NCBI GenBank assembly: GCA_918807975.1
Contig: OU964918.1
Location: 43,260,477 to 43,324,476 of the forward strand
Direction: 5' to 3'
Origin: Aplidium turbinatum
Taxonomy: Eukaryota; Chordata; Ascidiacea; Aplousobranchia; Polyclinidae
Length of the DNA stretch: 64,000 nt
Below are positions 47,075 through 60,406 of the stretch, piece after piece. Position numbers and translations under genes: made by a program. Position 1 is the stretch's first letter. Every line of letters starts with the position of its first letter. The notes under the pieces are model-generated. The model had not been told where the DNA came from. It ran no database searches and saw only the letters and a list, made by a program, of their open reading frames with translations.

Positions 47075-50000
47075 ATGGGGGAGTCATTTGAAGAATCGGG
47101 TTTATTTGACTCCAGTTTGTCAATGTGGAAAGGAATTAAACAAAACAAAGGTATGGCTATAGGCTACATTCTTTGTAAGTTGCCCCCCCCCCCCCTTAGA
47201 TCCTAAGTACCGTATGATAGGTAGGCCTAGCCTATGTAATTAGGCAATACTACCTGCATTGCAGTTGTCTATTGCTTTCATTCTTATAGGATAAAGAAGT
47301 GAAATCTTCCTACAGGAGCTGCTACCGGTACATTGTGAGTTGAAGCAGCTGACTCGATGACTAATATAGGTAGTGTTTTGCTGCTTCCTATCTGTTGTGG
47401 AATCTAGATTTTTATGGTGCTGTTTTATTCGTATTGTTTATAATTATATCGTATACTAATCTCGCAACAGACAAAATAAAAGGTTTCTCTCTTTTCAAAT
47501 GATTTTCAGGATTTTATATGATTGCCATGCCTAGTTTGTCGTATGACATTTAGCAAATCCTGCTTATGTAATAAGCCTAAATGTAGGTTACATTTATGTA
47601 GAGACCAGAGATTATAGTTAACCTTCAGAGGTGGCATCCACTACTTCAAAAGTAGCATGCTTCTATTCCAATATGCCAAAAAAACAGCACTCCTGCTACT
47701 AGTCAATAAAAAATAGGCTAATGATAGCTACCGGTAGCATTTCACAATCGATATGTTTATTTTAATTTATTCTTGTTGGCTTGGGTGTTATGATTGTTTT
47801 TACATTAATAATAATCATTATTATAAAATCATTTTGTCATTGCATTTGTTTTACTGTATCTATTTTTTATTATGTACAATGCACTCTTTCATTTTAGATG
47901 GAACATTTTCATATGAAGATGATGCTTTTAATCCTATTCCATTTGATATATATACCGCTGCATCATTGGATGAAAAAGAAATTGTGCGAGATATTTTAGA
48001 CAGGTAGGATATGAAAAGATAAATTGTGTTTTTATTTTGTTGTTGGTTGAGCAGTGTGAGTTAAATAAAATAAATGGATTTATTTACAAATCTTTTCATT
48101 TGTGTATAAACTGTATAATACACGTCATATTGCTTGGACTAGCTGATTAGGCCTATATCCATGTAGATAAGTTTCTCTTTTTAAGAAGTTATCCACCGTC
48201 GCCAGATGCTGATTTCCAATTACTGGCAGACTATCTGCATCATGAAAGTTTTTTAGTAGCAACATCAAATTTTTCTAATCAGAAAAACTGCTGCCTGCTA
48301 AGTTCAAGCAATTATTTGTGAAACTTCCATTAACACTGGAATGTTTTGTACAGAAGCATTCAAGCCAAAATGTTTTAGAATAACCTTAAGTTGCAGAAAA
48401 AATTTAGAACTTTTTGCAGCCTCACAATCTAGAAATAGCAGAACATGTTATATATAATAAAAAATTGTTTTATGTAGTGATAAGTCAAAATGCAGGAAAA
48501 ATGAAAGGCTTTCTCTTGGGCTATTACAGACAGGCTGAAAATGATGTTGACAATCCGAAAGTCGAATAAAGAACTATGCAATTAGCTATTTTGCAAATTA
48601 ATGTAATTTGGTGTAGAATTTTGATAAAAATAAATTTTCATCATTTAACACGTTATTCCAACTCATGCGGTGACAATCTTGAAAGTGAATTCTTGTTGCA
48701 GAAAAGATGTACGGCCTAATGTGACCAATGCTGGTGGTTGGACTCCGCTGATGTATGCTTCTTATATGGGACATAGCAACACTGTGCAAACCTTACTTGA
48801 TGCTGGCGCTGATCCAAATTTAAAAAACCGTCTTGGATATTCTTCACTGATACTCTCCTCGATGTGCGGTAATGAAACCACGATGTCTGTGTTGATCCAG
48901 GTATTAAACAGCAACATAGTTGCAATGATTATTTATTCTTGAATGACATAGTGTCGGTGTATAGCACACATAATTTTTCAATGCATTATATCGTTTGAGA
49001 TTGATATAATCAATACGTGGCTTTTGTTCTGTAGCATTTAGCGTACAAATAAACAAAGTGGTTGTCAGAAATGAATGAAATGTTGTATTTTTGATGAATT
49101 GTTCTGCAAAACACTTTCACTACCTGTATTTCGAATTGCCATCTACACATGACTCAATTGTTTTATGTGTTTTTCTTACCAAGGCCAAGAAGCCATTGTC
49201 AAAAAGTGTTAGCTCCAAATCCTAGTAGTGTGTTGTTGAAAAGTAGTTTCTGCTTTTTCAGAAATTTTTTCTAGAGTATATCATATGCTGCAGCAAAGCA
49301 GAGCATTTTGGATGCATTTTTGTCTATATTTCCTAAGCAATCAACTAGAAAATAATTTCTGAAACAGATTATGAGATAAGCGATAACATGTATAATATCT
49401 TTAAATATTATTAATTTGTATAAAGAATATCACTATTATACAGAAGCTTCAACTTTGCGTACAAAAAAAATTCTGATAGATTCTGCTTTCAGAGAGAATG
49501 TTTGATTTTGACTCTGTGGCATAAACCTAAAGATTGACAGAGTGTGTGTTAACTGCTTGCACATGTAACTGAAACAAAATCGACATAATAATTATGGGAA
49601 CAAGCACACCCTGCTGAATATCATATATGTTGGAATTTGCTGGCGAGTTGTCAAATGTTAATTTTATTGGTTTGTTAGATGCTACGTCACTACCGCACGC
49701 TTCTGTGCTTGAAGCACTGAATGTACTTGGATTCCTAATAGCTACCTGATGTAGTGAACCTAAAGTCTTTATGTAACAGAAAGGAGCCGACGTTGAAGCA
49801 GTGGATAACCGTGGTTGGACTGCTTTGTTCCACGCGGCCAGCTCAGGCCATCAACAAACTACCGAGTTTTTATTAAAGATTGGCGCCAACTACGAAGCGG
49901 TGTAAGATTCTATATCACTTTTTGTGTGTTTATTTATTTTTTTGCAATCCACAGCATTGTTGTTGCGCAATTTCATTTGCAAATATTTTTCCATCCTGAA

Positions 50001-53000
50001 CATTTCTCAAGTCTGACCATTAGTCAGACTATGCAGTGCGCTCATGTACATCTCGATATCGAATATCTACCATTTTGTATGCGTTTCTTCCTCTGGTGCA
50101 AATGGTCACAATCTCTACGTATGAAGAACCCCGAGTTGCTTGTTGGCGTTTTGACAACAGTCTGAGTGGTAAAGTAGTGGTGCATTCGATTGTAATGTGA
50201 TGCGCTGCTTTTTTGTTGCATTTATGCTGTTCAAGATACCAATCATTACACTGGTTAACAATTTTGTACTAAATTTTTCTATCAGCATTATTAGCAAACT
50301 TTTCTTTATGAGTTTTTACACTGATTCTGAATCTGCGCTCGTTTTTTTCTCTTTGGTGCATCAAATTTTTAAAATGTTTGCACTTCAGTGTTGTGCGTAG
50401 TTACGAATTCTGAAACTGGATTTATGAATTACGACAACTTTTAATTCATTTTTTTTCACCAAATGCCCTTGTATTTTCATTTCCTAATTTTGCAACAATT
50501 GTTGAGAACTGTGGTAACAATTAGAAGCAAACGCCTAATGGCGAAATGCAATCTTTTATAGGTAAAACTTCATAACCAAAACATGTAAAGATCTTAAAAA
50601 TCATAGATATTTTTGAAATCAGCGTCAAAAGTACGTTTAGGATCACATAAAGCCATTTCCGATTAAGATGTGCTCTCGACCAGTGGCAGTGTTATCAACC
50701 TTCTCTTTGGAACGTCGTGGATAATACTACCTTTCAATGCACTGCGGGACAGTGGTTCCTTCACTCTGAACGCGTGGTATGCTTGAAGACATCAAGCTAT
50801 CTGCTTTTTGTGTTTATTTGCAGCGAGCCATCTCAAGGTCTCACTCCACTGATGGAAGCCGCCGCGTCCGGCCATGAACTGATTGTGCAACAGCTTCTGC
50901 AGAAGGTGAGAATCGTTTGTTGGAAAACAAATTAGATCTTTCATGAGTTTTACCCAAACGTTGTGTTTAATCTTGAAGTCAACTTCAATGCATCCTTGCA
51001 AACAGCACCTTCATCCTCCATGTGACTTGCTTAGGGCGCTGACGTTACGAGACGAGATTTTCAAGGAGAAAGAGCTTCCTCACTGGCATCAGCATACGGC
51101 CACACGAAAATAGCCAATCTTATCGATCAGTACAAAGGTCGGAAACCTAAAATGCCAGGTATGTCACTAACTGAACGAGTTGCAAGTTTTTCTCAACAGT
51201 AGTCATTTTACACAAATAACCAGCCAAGTGGTTTGCTCAATTTAAGTTTTACTGATTTTTTACAGTTGTATTTATAACATACAACATAAAGGAAAAACTG
51301 ACTGCCAATAGTTTTTGCTGGGTTTTAGGTGTACTTTTTCACTAAGCAAACCAGTCGTTTAAAGATGGTTTTCTCATTTCTAAGGGATTTTAGACAGCAG
51401 AATTTATATTAAGTGGCACGTTATATCGGGATTTAGATGTTTAAATTTCATGGCTTCACTTTAGGAACATTAATTCCAGTCGATGTAACTGTGAACACTG
51501 AACAGCGCACTCATTGCTTTTTCGCCACAACTTATACGGACATCGGTTTTTCTTTACATATCCAGACCTGCAAACATATGTTTTGTACTCGTATGCACGA
51601 CTATACAGTATACAAAGTTCGTTTTATGGACAGCCCTGATATCTATGAGTGACTACCGGATTATGTGCCACTTGTTTCATTTAAGTGAGTTTAACCTCGT
51701 TCACAATCGTGGACCGCGTGGTGTGAACGAGCTTGGTGGTGGACTAACTCTAATGGATCTAATGGTCTAATAGGTCTTCGAGAATGAAAGAAGTGAGTTT
51801 GTCCGGCGATCATACGGAAAGTATGAACCTGTCTTTTGGCTTGTTATTTGATTGGCGATGGTTAACTCTCAGACTGTCGTAGATTGTCAGATCGACTACA
51901 TAGGCGAGTGGTGAGAGCCTTGGTACGACGCTCAAAGAGATACTGGTTCGACACCGCTCAAGAGCACGCGACCGTGTCTTTGGCAGAACTTTCTTGCCTT
52001 CGAGTCCACGTAATCCAAATCTTCAATCACCGGGCATAAGCCTGGATGCCACAAAAAATTAGACTCACTAACTTTGAGGTTGCACAAAAGTTGATGCTTG
52101 AACTTATGTCACTACTTCCGTGAGCAACTGTTGTGATTTGGTAGAAATTGTGGTGAATGCCCCTGTTTTTATACTGTGCAAAAGTTTACGTTCAAAATCA
52201 TTATTTTAAATCCGTTTATTTACAGCTAATCTCAAACAACAACAAAGTAATAGAACAGATACGCAGACTGGGAACAAATGTGGCCAGTCTGGTCCAAGCA
52301 TCCACGCTGGACCGAAAGCGTTTGCCCAAATGACCGGTCTGGGTATGGACGGCAAACCCCACCCTCATTCAACAGTTCCTACATGTAAGTGGTTTACGCT
52401 ATTTTCACAGTTTTAATTTCTCATCCCGTGAGTTCTGCACACATGGCTTAGCTTGGATGTTTTTGTTGTTTAGTTTTGCAAGATCAGTCATCTCATATTG
52501 CAAATGTAACGCCAGAACCTCCAAAATGGGACGGGCCGAAGGTAAGCATTTCTGCTTTAAATTTTCTTCTCGTTTTCTTGCCGATTTATTGAAGAACTTG
52601 CCTGAAACCACTGCAATGCACGGGCTGTTGTGTGTGTAATTTGGTTTGCGATCGCTTTTTGTTGCTCGATTCTGTTAATTTTGGAATTGAAGAATTTTCG
52701 ACCTCGTGTTATCGAAGAACGATCGTCAGTTCACCGAGCATAAATAACTTCTTAAACTTCATTCATCCACTGTTTGGCGAATTACAAAGGAGAAACGAAG
52801 GTGGTTTTTAGCTTTTTGAATTCCAAAACAACACCAATTGTCCGAGGTGCCTTTTGCACCTTTTTATCATCAAAATAGCATCCTTGACAGTTGTATCAAT
52901 GTGAAATAGCAGTGAGTTTGCTGCATTCATAAAGTTACGTAATGCTGTGGCGAAAATAGTTTCATGATTTCAACTAAAATAACTCCTGCACATTCAAACG

Positions 53001-55694
53001 ACGTGCCCATAAACCTTATTGTGGTTTTAACAAAAATGAAGTGATTGTTGATCACTCTAATCACTGCCGTTCATGTGTAATCATCGGAAAGACGTGATTT
53101 GTCACTTTCAGAGGCTCATCTTTAGTTCTCAATTATTGGGCGTGTTCTCCTTTTGTTTGCGTTTCAACTTTTAACTGTCTTTGTTAGTATTTAAAAACTT
53201 CAAAGAACTGTTGCAAGCAGGATTATTTCAAATTAGATTTTTTAAACTTACGCGATTTACTATTCAACGCCAAGTTAATGTTGTCTGGCGAACTTTCGTC
53301 TTCTTTAGGACTTGGAGTCGCTGTTATCGGACATCGGATGCAGCAAACACTTTCGTGTCTTCAAAGAACAAGATGTAGATCTCAAAATATTTCTAACTTT
53401 ATCGGAAGCAGACCTGAAAACGATCGGAATCAAGTTAGTTTTGTAAAGATATCGTAAAATCTTGTAATTGCAGTGTTCAAATAGCCTACGAGTTTCTAAA
53501 TTTTTTTTTGTCATAGCACTCTGAGAAAAAAATAACGTAAAACCGTGTGAACACACTTTGTACATAGTCTACTCATGGTCTACTATAGATTCTCATAATT
53601 GGACTATCACCTTAACGAAGGGAGAATTCGTGTGACCTCTCAGAGGAGCTAACTGCCCTCAGAAGGGCCACCCGCGCCAGGATGGTCAAAAGGTGCATGC
53701 CAGACAAAACGTAGTCCACAGTAGCTCAACGACTTATAAAGGCTGGCATATCGCCACTCGCCAGTGTCCACGTACTTGCCTTGCTGTCGGAAAAACATGG
53801 CGTCCTGTCGTCCATAGAGACGGACGCAGGATTGCGTGTTGCGACAAGATACTTAGTTTCATTGATTTTTATTTTCACGTTGTTAATCATCTTGCCGTGC
53901 AAGATTTAACGATTCAACAAATTGGTTCCTTCTGTCGCAATCTAAATACGAATTGCTTCCTGTCCAACATTTTAGCATTTCCTTTCATAGATTGTTTGGT
54001 CCGAGGAGGAAAATGGAATCTGTCATTGCTCGCCTCAACAATGACGTCAGAGCGAAAGTCTCCGATCAAGCGGAGATCGCGTACGCTGACTCCCTCAATG
54101 CGAAGCTTCAACTGATGCAAACCAAGTTGAAACAAGTGATCTTTTCTGTATTTGGTTGCGATTGATTTGATAACTTAAAAAAATCATTGAATTTTTCTCT
54201 GAGAATCGAAACATCGGAGTTGTTTCGATTGCAGTGAGATTTTGACCTGTGAGAGCGTTTTCTAGTTTAGCTTTTGTTTTATGCATAAAACTTGACATTT
54301 CAGTCAAGTAACTGCTTTGTTTCATTATCTGACTTTCTGTCGAATTTCAGGCAAACAAAGCCAAAGAAGTCCTTGAAGCTCAGGTAGGTCACGAGCGTGA
54401 GTTGAGAAAGGTAACAGAAGGTGTGCTGATCGGCCACAAAGAGGCCTGGGTTGCTCTGAGAAGATTATCCGATAAGTGGACGCCCACACACACTAAGCTT
54501 GGCCAAAACTTAGACCAACTCAGGTCAGTCGACGGCTTTTCGTATTTCATTTGTAGTGTTAACTTTTGTTTGTGTTCATACCTTTCGTGTCAATCATTTT
54601 TACAGATCGTAAGATGATGACGAAACTTTGTAATGTATTGCAGTAATGTAGGAAGTGTATGTTATTGCTTCCTACTGTTTGGTTCTTATCCTGTGTTAAA
54701 AGGCATACTTGAAACTCGCATTTTTAACTAAAAATAATGAAAAGTTATCGGACTTTCTCCCAAAACCCGTGGGGACTGTACTTGTCTCAGTTCACTTGAT
54801 TGGAAAAGTATCACACGCTTGATTGCAACTGAATGTCATTGTCGTGCCGCAGCGTCTAAATACCGACAAAAGTATCTTTATATCCCTTTCATCTTGATAC
54901 TGCCCTACCTCGATATGAGGCCTTGTCATCAATCGGCATGGCATGTGCTGAGGAGTGGCTTTGCCATTGAACCATTTTAATAGCAACTGGATTCCAACGG
55001 ATTGCTTTGCCAAGAGTTTTGCTGGTGTGATTATTCGATAGCGTTGATCCTGTTCAGGTTGTAAGTCGCTCGACCGCCACTGGAGCATGCAATCACGTGG
55101 CAAAATTTTGTTCCGTCATGACAGCGTAGTTGCTGTGCTTTTGAACTAATGCTTTGTTTTAGGTCGCACATTCAACCGCCAGCCAAGCTTTCTTCATCGA
55201 ATCGCAATTCACTCCGAGTAAGTGATCCTACGTAATAATAAGATCTTTAATTAGTTTCACGCCCGGTTGGGCGATCGAGAATAATTTCCTTGTGTTAATG
55301 AGCAAAACACCCGACATCCATAAATGTAAGTTTCGTTTTTACCTTCAATTGAAGCAGCAACTCAACGTACTTACTGTATGTCTATGATCGTTGCTATTTG
55401 CATTTAATTTCTTTTTGACGCATGGGTTTCGCTTTGAATCTTGCACTTGAGTTTCTTGACTTCAAATCATTTCTTAATTTCTTTTCAGGACAAGCGAGGG
55501 GCAGTTGCATCAGTCAAAGAGGTCGATGATCTCTATCACTCCACAAGGTAGCATAGACGATTGACATCTTTGACGTGTTAATGTTGCTGACGACAATTCA
55601 TCTTAACACGTTTGAAAATTTTTATTTCAGAGATTTCGTGCTGGAAATGAAGAACATCCTTCAACGCGTCAAGTCTTCCAACGACGTCGGATGA
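47075..55694 (+). CDS. ANKS3: ANKS3: ankyrin repeat and SAM domain protein 3 (complete, 14 exons)
   Basis: Exons: 47075-47150, 47898-48003, 48702-48900, 49780-49901, 50824-50905, 51035-51158, 52226-52384, 52483-52541, 53309-53433, 53991-54135, 54351-54523, 55163-55217, 55489-55547, 55631-55694. All introns are GT-AG and all phases agree, giving 515 residues. The N-terminal SLSMWKG motif matches vertebrate ANKS3. Six ankyrin-type repeats span about 41-230 (GGWTPLMYASYMGH, RGWTALFHAASSGH, GLTPLMEAAASGHE). A short linker keeps the family's MTGLGMDGK motif. The SAM domain spans about 310-370 (LSDIGCSKHFRVFKEQDVDL, then KLFGPRRKM), followed by a helical, probably coiled-coil tail. In vertebrates ANKS3 is a cytoplasmic/ciliary scaffold that binds NEK8, ANKS6 and BICC1 in the nephronophthisis network; that role is inferred here. 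It is shorter than the human protein (about 656 residues) because the Ser-rich linker is reduced. The start is the first in-frame Met before SLSMW. Confidence 0.95.
51895..52059 (+). mobile_element. tRNA-derived SINE in ANKS3 intron 6
   Basis: It belongs to the same family as the split SINE at 43,180-45,765: B box TGGTTCGACACCG, GTGTCTTTGGCAG, CAAATCTTCAATCACCGGGC, TAAGCCTGGATGCCAC and a short poly-A. It lies between exons 6 and 7 in the sense orientation and has a shorter middle than the other copy. A target-site duplication was not found. Confidence 0.82.
53630..53860. other. GC-richer segment in ANKS3 intron 9, unidentified
   Basis: The segment between exons 9 and 10 is clearly less AT-rich than the rest of the intron. 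An open frame starts at 53,693, but it has no protein family character, and the ANKS3 reading phases join cleanly across it. It could be a SINE-like insertion. I could not find ends. Confidence 0.3.
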
Positions 55695-56250
55695 GCAACA
55701 TTTCGTTACGTAAAAACAACGACACTGCTGAGTTTGTACCGCCATGAGGTTGCCTGATCGAGTTAAATTATGAAAGGTGGAGCTAAGTCCAGCAGCGTTC
55801 ACCAAGAAACAACAAGATCCGTCGTTTTAATGTAAAACGACGGATTTTTCTTTTTCCGGGCGTGTTGAGTTTTCCTCATTTGGAAAAAAAACATGGGGAA
55901 GATGCTGTGGAAGTGCTGACGGCTCGTTAAATGCTGCGTTGCTTGAATCTACATACGATGATGTCTTTTCAACCTTTTTGTCGTGTTCAAGCTTATGTTT
56001 GTTTGAAGATTCTTAGTCAGCGGGCCCAAGCCGGTGTCTGTCAACCTACAATCCTACGTGCTTGTCATGAATCGTCCAACCACGACACGATGTGTGCTTT
56101 TGATGAGAGCGTCGAACTGGGATTTTGCTAAACCTTGTCAGGCGCTCACTCCACTTGCCCACACAACCGACTATTACAATGTAAAACAAAAATGGTGAAT
56201 ATTGTGAAACGATAATCCTGGTTGTAAAAATAAACATTTTTAAGTTTTTT
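55695..56250 (+). other. ANKS3 3' UTR with poly(A) signal
   Basis: This follows the TGA stop at 55,692-55,694. A canonical AATAAA lies at 56,229-56,234, with a T-rich stretch just after it, which fits a cleavage site near 56,250. Another AATAAA occurs near 57,200 and could be an alternative end. Confidence 0.65.
55817..55845 (+). promoter_or_regulatory. 13-bp hairpin in the ANKS3 3' UTR
   Basis: ATCCGTCGTTTTA, a three-base loop ATG, then the exact inverse, followed by a T run. It begins 123 nt past the stop codon, so it would be in the mature mRNA. The function is unknown; an RNA-structure element or a tiny palindromic insertion are both possible. Confidence 0.6.
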
Positions 56251-58407
56251 TTTTATTTCGAGAACCTCTCAAGTCTCCTAGTCTAATATTTCCCATCGTT
56301 AGCAATACTGCCAAGTAGATCTCTGCGTCTCATGTACATCAATATTTAATTCAAAATCTTGTTACTGTGTCTTGTTGTAGCTTTTGCTTTGACTCCCAAG
56401 AAAGTTCTGATTCCCCCCCATTGTTTCTGCCACGTGTAAGATTGTGACGCCGAATTGTCAACTGCAACTGTCGAGGCTTGCTGGTTCTCCCTCGAGAAAA
56501 TTTATGCCGAAGAGTTGTTAGTTAGCTCAATATTGAATGAGCTGTTTACGCTTTCAGTGTATAATAACTTGTTTAAAGGCCTGAAATCCCGGGCTGGTTA
56601 AGCAGCTTTCGAATATATGCTGCATGCACTTGAGGGAACTACAACCGGGTCAATTTAAAGAATCCTTACTTGATTCGCGTTCTAATTTCCTTTGCATTGT
56701 CTCCGTATATCGACCTGAAATTATTGGATGTTCGCATAAGCAAAAGGCGATAACGCGTATGAAATAATCCTAGGAAATTGTTCTTAATTCCAGCTGACAA
56801 AATCGCTCTTTTGCATTAGTTCAAACGCTTTTCTTACCCCGAGAATTGATTATTGTTTTGCCATGCTCTTCTACTCCAGCCTCCGGCAAATCTTCCAAGA
56901 TGTTTGCAAATTCTAACAGTATCAATTTACCAATCGTATGTTTGCTTTGTTGTGTTGTCTGTGTATTATCTAGTTAGGCAATCTGCTTTACCCTGCCTTC
57001 TGAAGCACCATGCGCTGTAACCTTACTACCTGCTTTCACTGTTGTTCGATTCACAACTTCATCATTTTGCATTGAAGAACAAGCTGAGTTGTAAACTTGG
57101 CGTTTTTCTGTATTGACTTTTACCTGACTTACATTGCATTAAATTGACGAGTAAATTTCCAGAATATTTTTTATTGAGCGTTGAATTTCATTCTGTTGAA
57201 ATAAACGCTTCACATTGAAATTTTATTTATTTTGATAAACTGTGTTTGTGTAAGTGTGTAGCTGAAATTTTTTATGTTTGAGAATATTTACAATTTAGTT
57301 CTCAGCAGCTTAAATTAGCATTCAAGAAGACTTGTTGGACGACTAAAATAACCGATTATTACTCTTTCGATTGAAATAATGTGAGGTCAAACTCATGGGT
57401 TTATAAAGCTATATCTCCAAGCATGCGCTCATTTTGTTAGATTTCTCTTCTAGTGCAGCGGTTCGGATAAAACTCTTCAAATCGTGTTAAACTGGGCTAC
57501 CGGTTGCGCTTCTCTTCTAATGCTTATGCGGAGTGGTTGAACGTGCGGATTATCGTGTGCTCAAGGTCAGGACTGCGTGCTCTTTTGGCAGGCATGGAAC
57601 GAGCAGCCTGTCGCATCCTGACAACAACTGAGTAGGGTAGCCTGTTTGTCTAAAAACTTTTAGGCAATATTTTTATCTTGTTCGAAATCAAAATACAGTT
57701 GCGTACTCATGGGTTTCCGAGGGACGACAACGTTTTGTTATTACGGATTTTCAAATTGACGTTTGAGCGTGAGTCTCTTTACCACGCCAGATTTTCTATT
57801 TTAACCTGAGGCCAGTCTTTTGGTGCAATCTTCTAAGCTTTTTGCTCCATTTGATGGGCGGAAGATGGAACAATCATTGATGATGTCGTCTGCAAACTTT
57901 TCAGCACCACACTCGCAGGAAGACCCTGGAGCACAATTGAGCGACAAGCCTGGCGCCCGTACGAAGGCGTTTTGAAACGCATCCAACGCTGTGTGTTCAC
58001 AAGAGAAGCTAAGTGGCTGGCACGAGTGTTTTGATTTTAGTCGACGCGAGTGCTCGTATGAAAAAGCATACCGTACTCCGTATTGGAGTGGAGACAATGG
58101 TTTAAGCGTTGGTCGACCAAGAGGAAAATGGCGTCTTTGCGACAAAGTAGTTGAATTGACCAACAAAACTGCTACAAACGATTCACGTTGTGCACCACCA
58201 AGTCTGTCTCATGACATAACTTACTAATATTGGTACTTCAAATTCGTTCAGAATAGGCCTAGATGGTGGAAAGATAGGTCAAGGCGATTTTGTCCAGTGT
58301 TACCATACCATACGCCCTGCTTTGTGTTTTATTACTTTGGCACTCAAGAGTGACTCACGAAACATCGCTCGGAGATTTCAAATAAAATCAGCAGAATATT
58401 TTTTTAA
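56251..58407. other. Intergenic stretch downstream of ANKS3
   Basis: No gene seen. Near 57,530 the text GCGGAGTGGTTGAACGTGCG with a later CTCTTTTGGCAGG looks like a decayed SINE. Opposed open frames at 57,801-58,227 have no family resemblance. Confidence 0.5.
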
Positions 58408-58649
58408 TTGGTTGGTTTTGAATCTTTATCCTCGGACTGACAAAGCCTTTGTTATTCCTGGCAGTTTCGCATACTTGTAGAGGCTTTTGACGCAGGACCG
58501 GTACCGAGATTGGCAGAGTGAAGTTTCCGATTGTTGAAATGTTATCGCCATACAATTATTCCATCCACAGTCCTGAAATGCGTTGCTCAAGCGTACCCCG
58601 AGAACCGGGTGATCTTGACGCTATCGTTCAACCACTGCGCTAACGGGGT
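58408..58649 (-). mobile_element. tRNA-derived SINE (third family), minus strand
   Basis: On the minus strand the head reads GTTAGCGCAGTGGTTGAACG (A-box-like). The remainder contains AATCTCGGTACCGGTCCTGC and a tail ending AAAACCAACCAA. It is the uninterrupted counterpart of the split SINE at 34,640-37,446. Confidence 0.85.
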
Positions 58650-58806
58650 GAATTGTTTTTGATACCGCAATGTGCTAATTGCGGCCGTTTCTTTCTATTT
58701 CTTCGTTCGTGAAGCCGGGCACTTTATCAAATGAGCAATCGGAGCGGACCAGAGTAGGCTAGTTGATTGAGCCCTAGAGTATTTAAATGGGTTTCATTGT
58801 ATAGAC

Positions 58807-60406
58807 CAGGAGTGCACAACCTTTTTGCTATTGCCGGCCGCATTCAGATTAATTCAGTGAATCACGGCCGCTAGTGAGTTTTAAATGATGTTTTTTTTAA
58901 TTTGCGTTGTCTACAGTAAGAGAAGAATTTATTCGTTAATGTCTAATAAACTTATCATACTTATACCTAATAGTGCCATGAAACATCAAACACTTTTGAA
59001 ATGAATTTATTCTGTCTGTGACATTGCAACTACTGACTCCTTTGATTTTGCATGATACGAGAAGATAAACTTGCAAAGTTGGGAAGTTCGCGAGATATCA
59101 TCAGTCTTTGTTGAAACTCCAGGTTTCCGTCCAACAATCGCGTTCGGTACTCGTTTTTCAGGTACTGAAAGGCAGACTCGCACAAGTAAGTGCTTCCAAA
59201 AATCACAAGAGTTCCTCTTGCCAATTCTCGCAACATTGGATAATTAATCAAGTGCACTTTTCCACGTGTCAAGCAATTTTCTTCGCACTTGAACTTATAG
59301 TCACAAGCTGCTCAGTATTTTTTAATTCCACCAGTTACATCTGAAGATGTAACGGAGCACTTTTGGTTTCAACCAAGTGTGGAAAGGCAACGAGTCGAAT
59401 GTTTGCAAAATTTTTTGAAAATCTTGAAAACTATCAGCAAAATCTTGCAACACAGTACCAAAAACACCAGAGAATAGTTCGTGTTGCGCAGAGTCTTAAT
59501 GTCAGTCGATCCATCGATAGCCAGTGAAAACAAAGTTGCTTCTTTGTTAACCTTTGTCTGCAGGCGGAGGGTCCACTGTTTGGCGATATCATCTTGACGT
59601 TGAATTGTATTACGCGAGAGAGCAATTGAAAAATAGTCAGTTTCCTTACCAGGATGAATGCACTTAACAACGTCTGTGAGACATCGCTTAACAAGTTCTC
59701 CATCCGAATAAGGCTTTCCCGCTACACCAAGACGATATGCCACTCTATAAGAAGCTTCGCAGCGATTATTGTTCGATTAAATGAAAGTGGACATCCAAGA
59801 TGTCTCCTGTTGTCGCACACTTTACTTTAAATTTTCTACACAGATTTTCCTTGAGTCGCCTTCCAATTATGCATTATTGTGTGACATATGACGACGAAAA
59901 TGCTGCTTTGCATTTTCTCTAACAGTTTTAAATACTTGTCTGCATATTAAACACAGCATGGTATGCGCTGCCGTCTCCTTCATGAAATAACCCAACTCCC
60001 ATTTGGAATTGAATACCCTTTTCTCCTCTGTTATTGTTCTTTTTCTTTTTAAGGACATACGGTAATGCAATATAGGCTACCGTTACAATGAAATCGGGTT
60101 GAGGAAAAAGTTTTGTCTCAAAACGATTTTAACAATATATCCTAGCCTACAAAATCTTGTGATAAAAATGTTTTTCAAGCTCTAAAATTTGAAATATTAT
60201 ATATAATTACAAGGGTATCCAGTGGTTCTAGATATCCCTGTAGCCTATAATATTTAAAATACATTTCAGTTTTTTTAATAAAATAATGTTTTATTTCAAC
60301 AAGGGAACGGCCGCCAACACATGCTTATTAAATTACGTGTTAACGGCCGCAGAATTATTCATCGACGGCCGCATGCGGCCGTACGGCCGCAGGTTGAACA
60401 CCGTTG
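58807..60406 (-). mobile_element. 1.6 kb hAT element with BED-type transposase pieces
   Basis: The left end is CAGGAGTGCACAACCT and the right end is the inverse of CAACGGTGTTCAACCTG. A perfect 8-bp target-site duplication GTATAGAC flanks it (58,799-58,806 and 60,407-60,414). Sub-terminal CGGCCGC units are at both ends. Three transposase pieces lie on the minus strand, in order from 60,070 down to 59,030. Confidence 0.93.
59030..60070 (-). pseudogene. Broken hAT transposase (GTF2IRD2/EPM2AIP1-like type)
   Basis: The N-terminal piece (60,070-59,867) has KRVFNSKWELGYFM and a zinc-finger-like CLICRQVF with two later His. The middle piece (59,743-59,369) has GKPYSDGELVKRCLTDVV, IALSRNTIQRQDDIA and the first catalytic Asp context FSLAIDGSTD. 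The C-terminal piece (59,272-59,030) has YPMLRELARGTLVIFGSTYL then CESAFQYLKNEYRTRL. The gap between the last two pieces is far too short for the rest of the catalytic core, so the copy is internally deleted as well as interrupted. It is non-functional. This family has given rise to host genes such as EPM2AIP1, but this copy is inside intact transposon ends. Confidence 0.85.

Noticed and set aside
52473-52541. Earlier splice acceptor for ANKS3 exon 8 (after GTTTAG)
   Set aside because: In the phase required by exon 7 it runs into an in-frame TAA. The acceptor ending at 52,482 gives an open frame that joins exon 9 correctly.
53693-54115. 140-codon open frame on the plus strand
   Set aside because: It overlaps ANKS3 intron 9 and exon 10 in another frame, has no family resemblance, and the ANKS3 phases do not need it.
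57801-58227. Opposed open frames downstream of ANKS3
   Set aside because: They overlap each other on opposite strands, lack motifs, and the region looks like decayed repeat.
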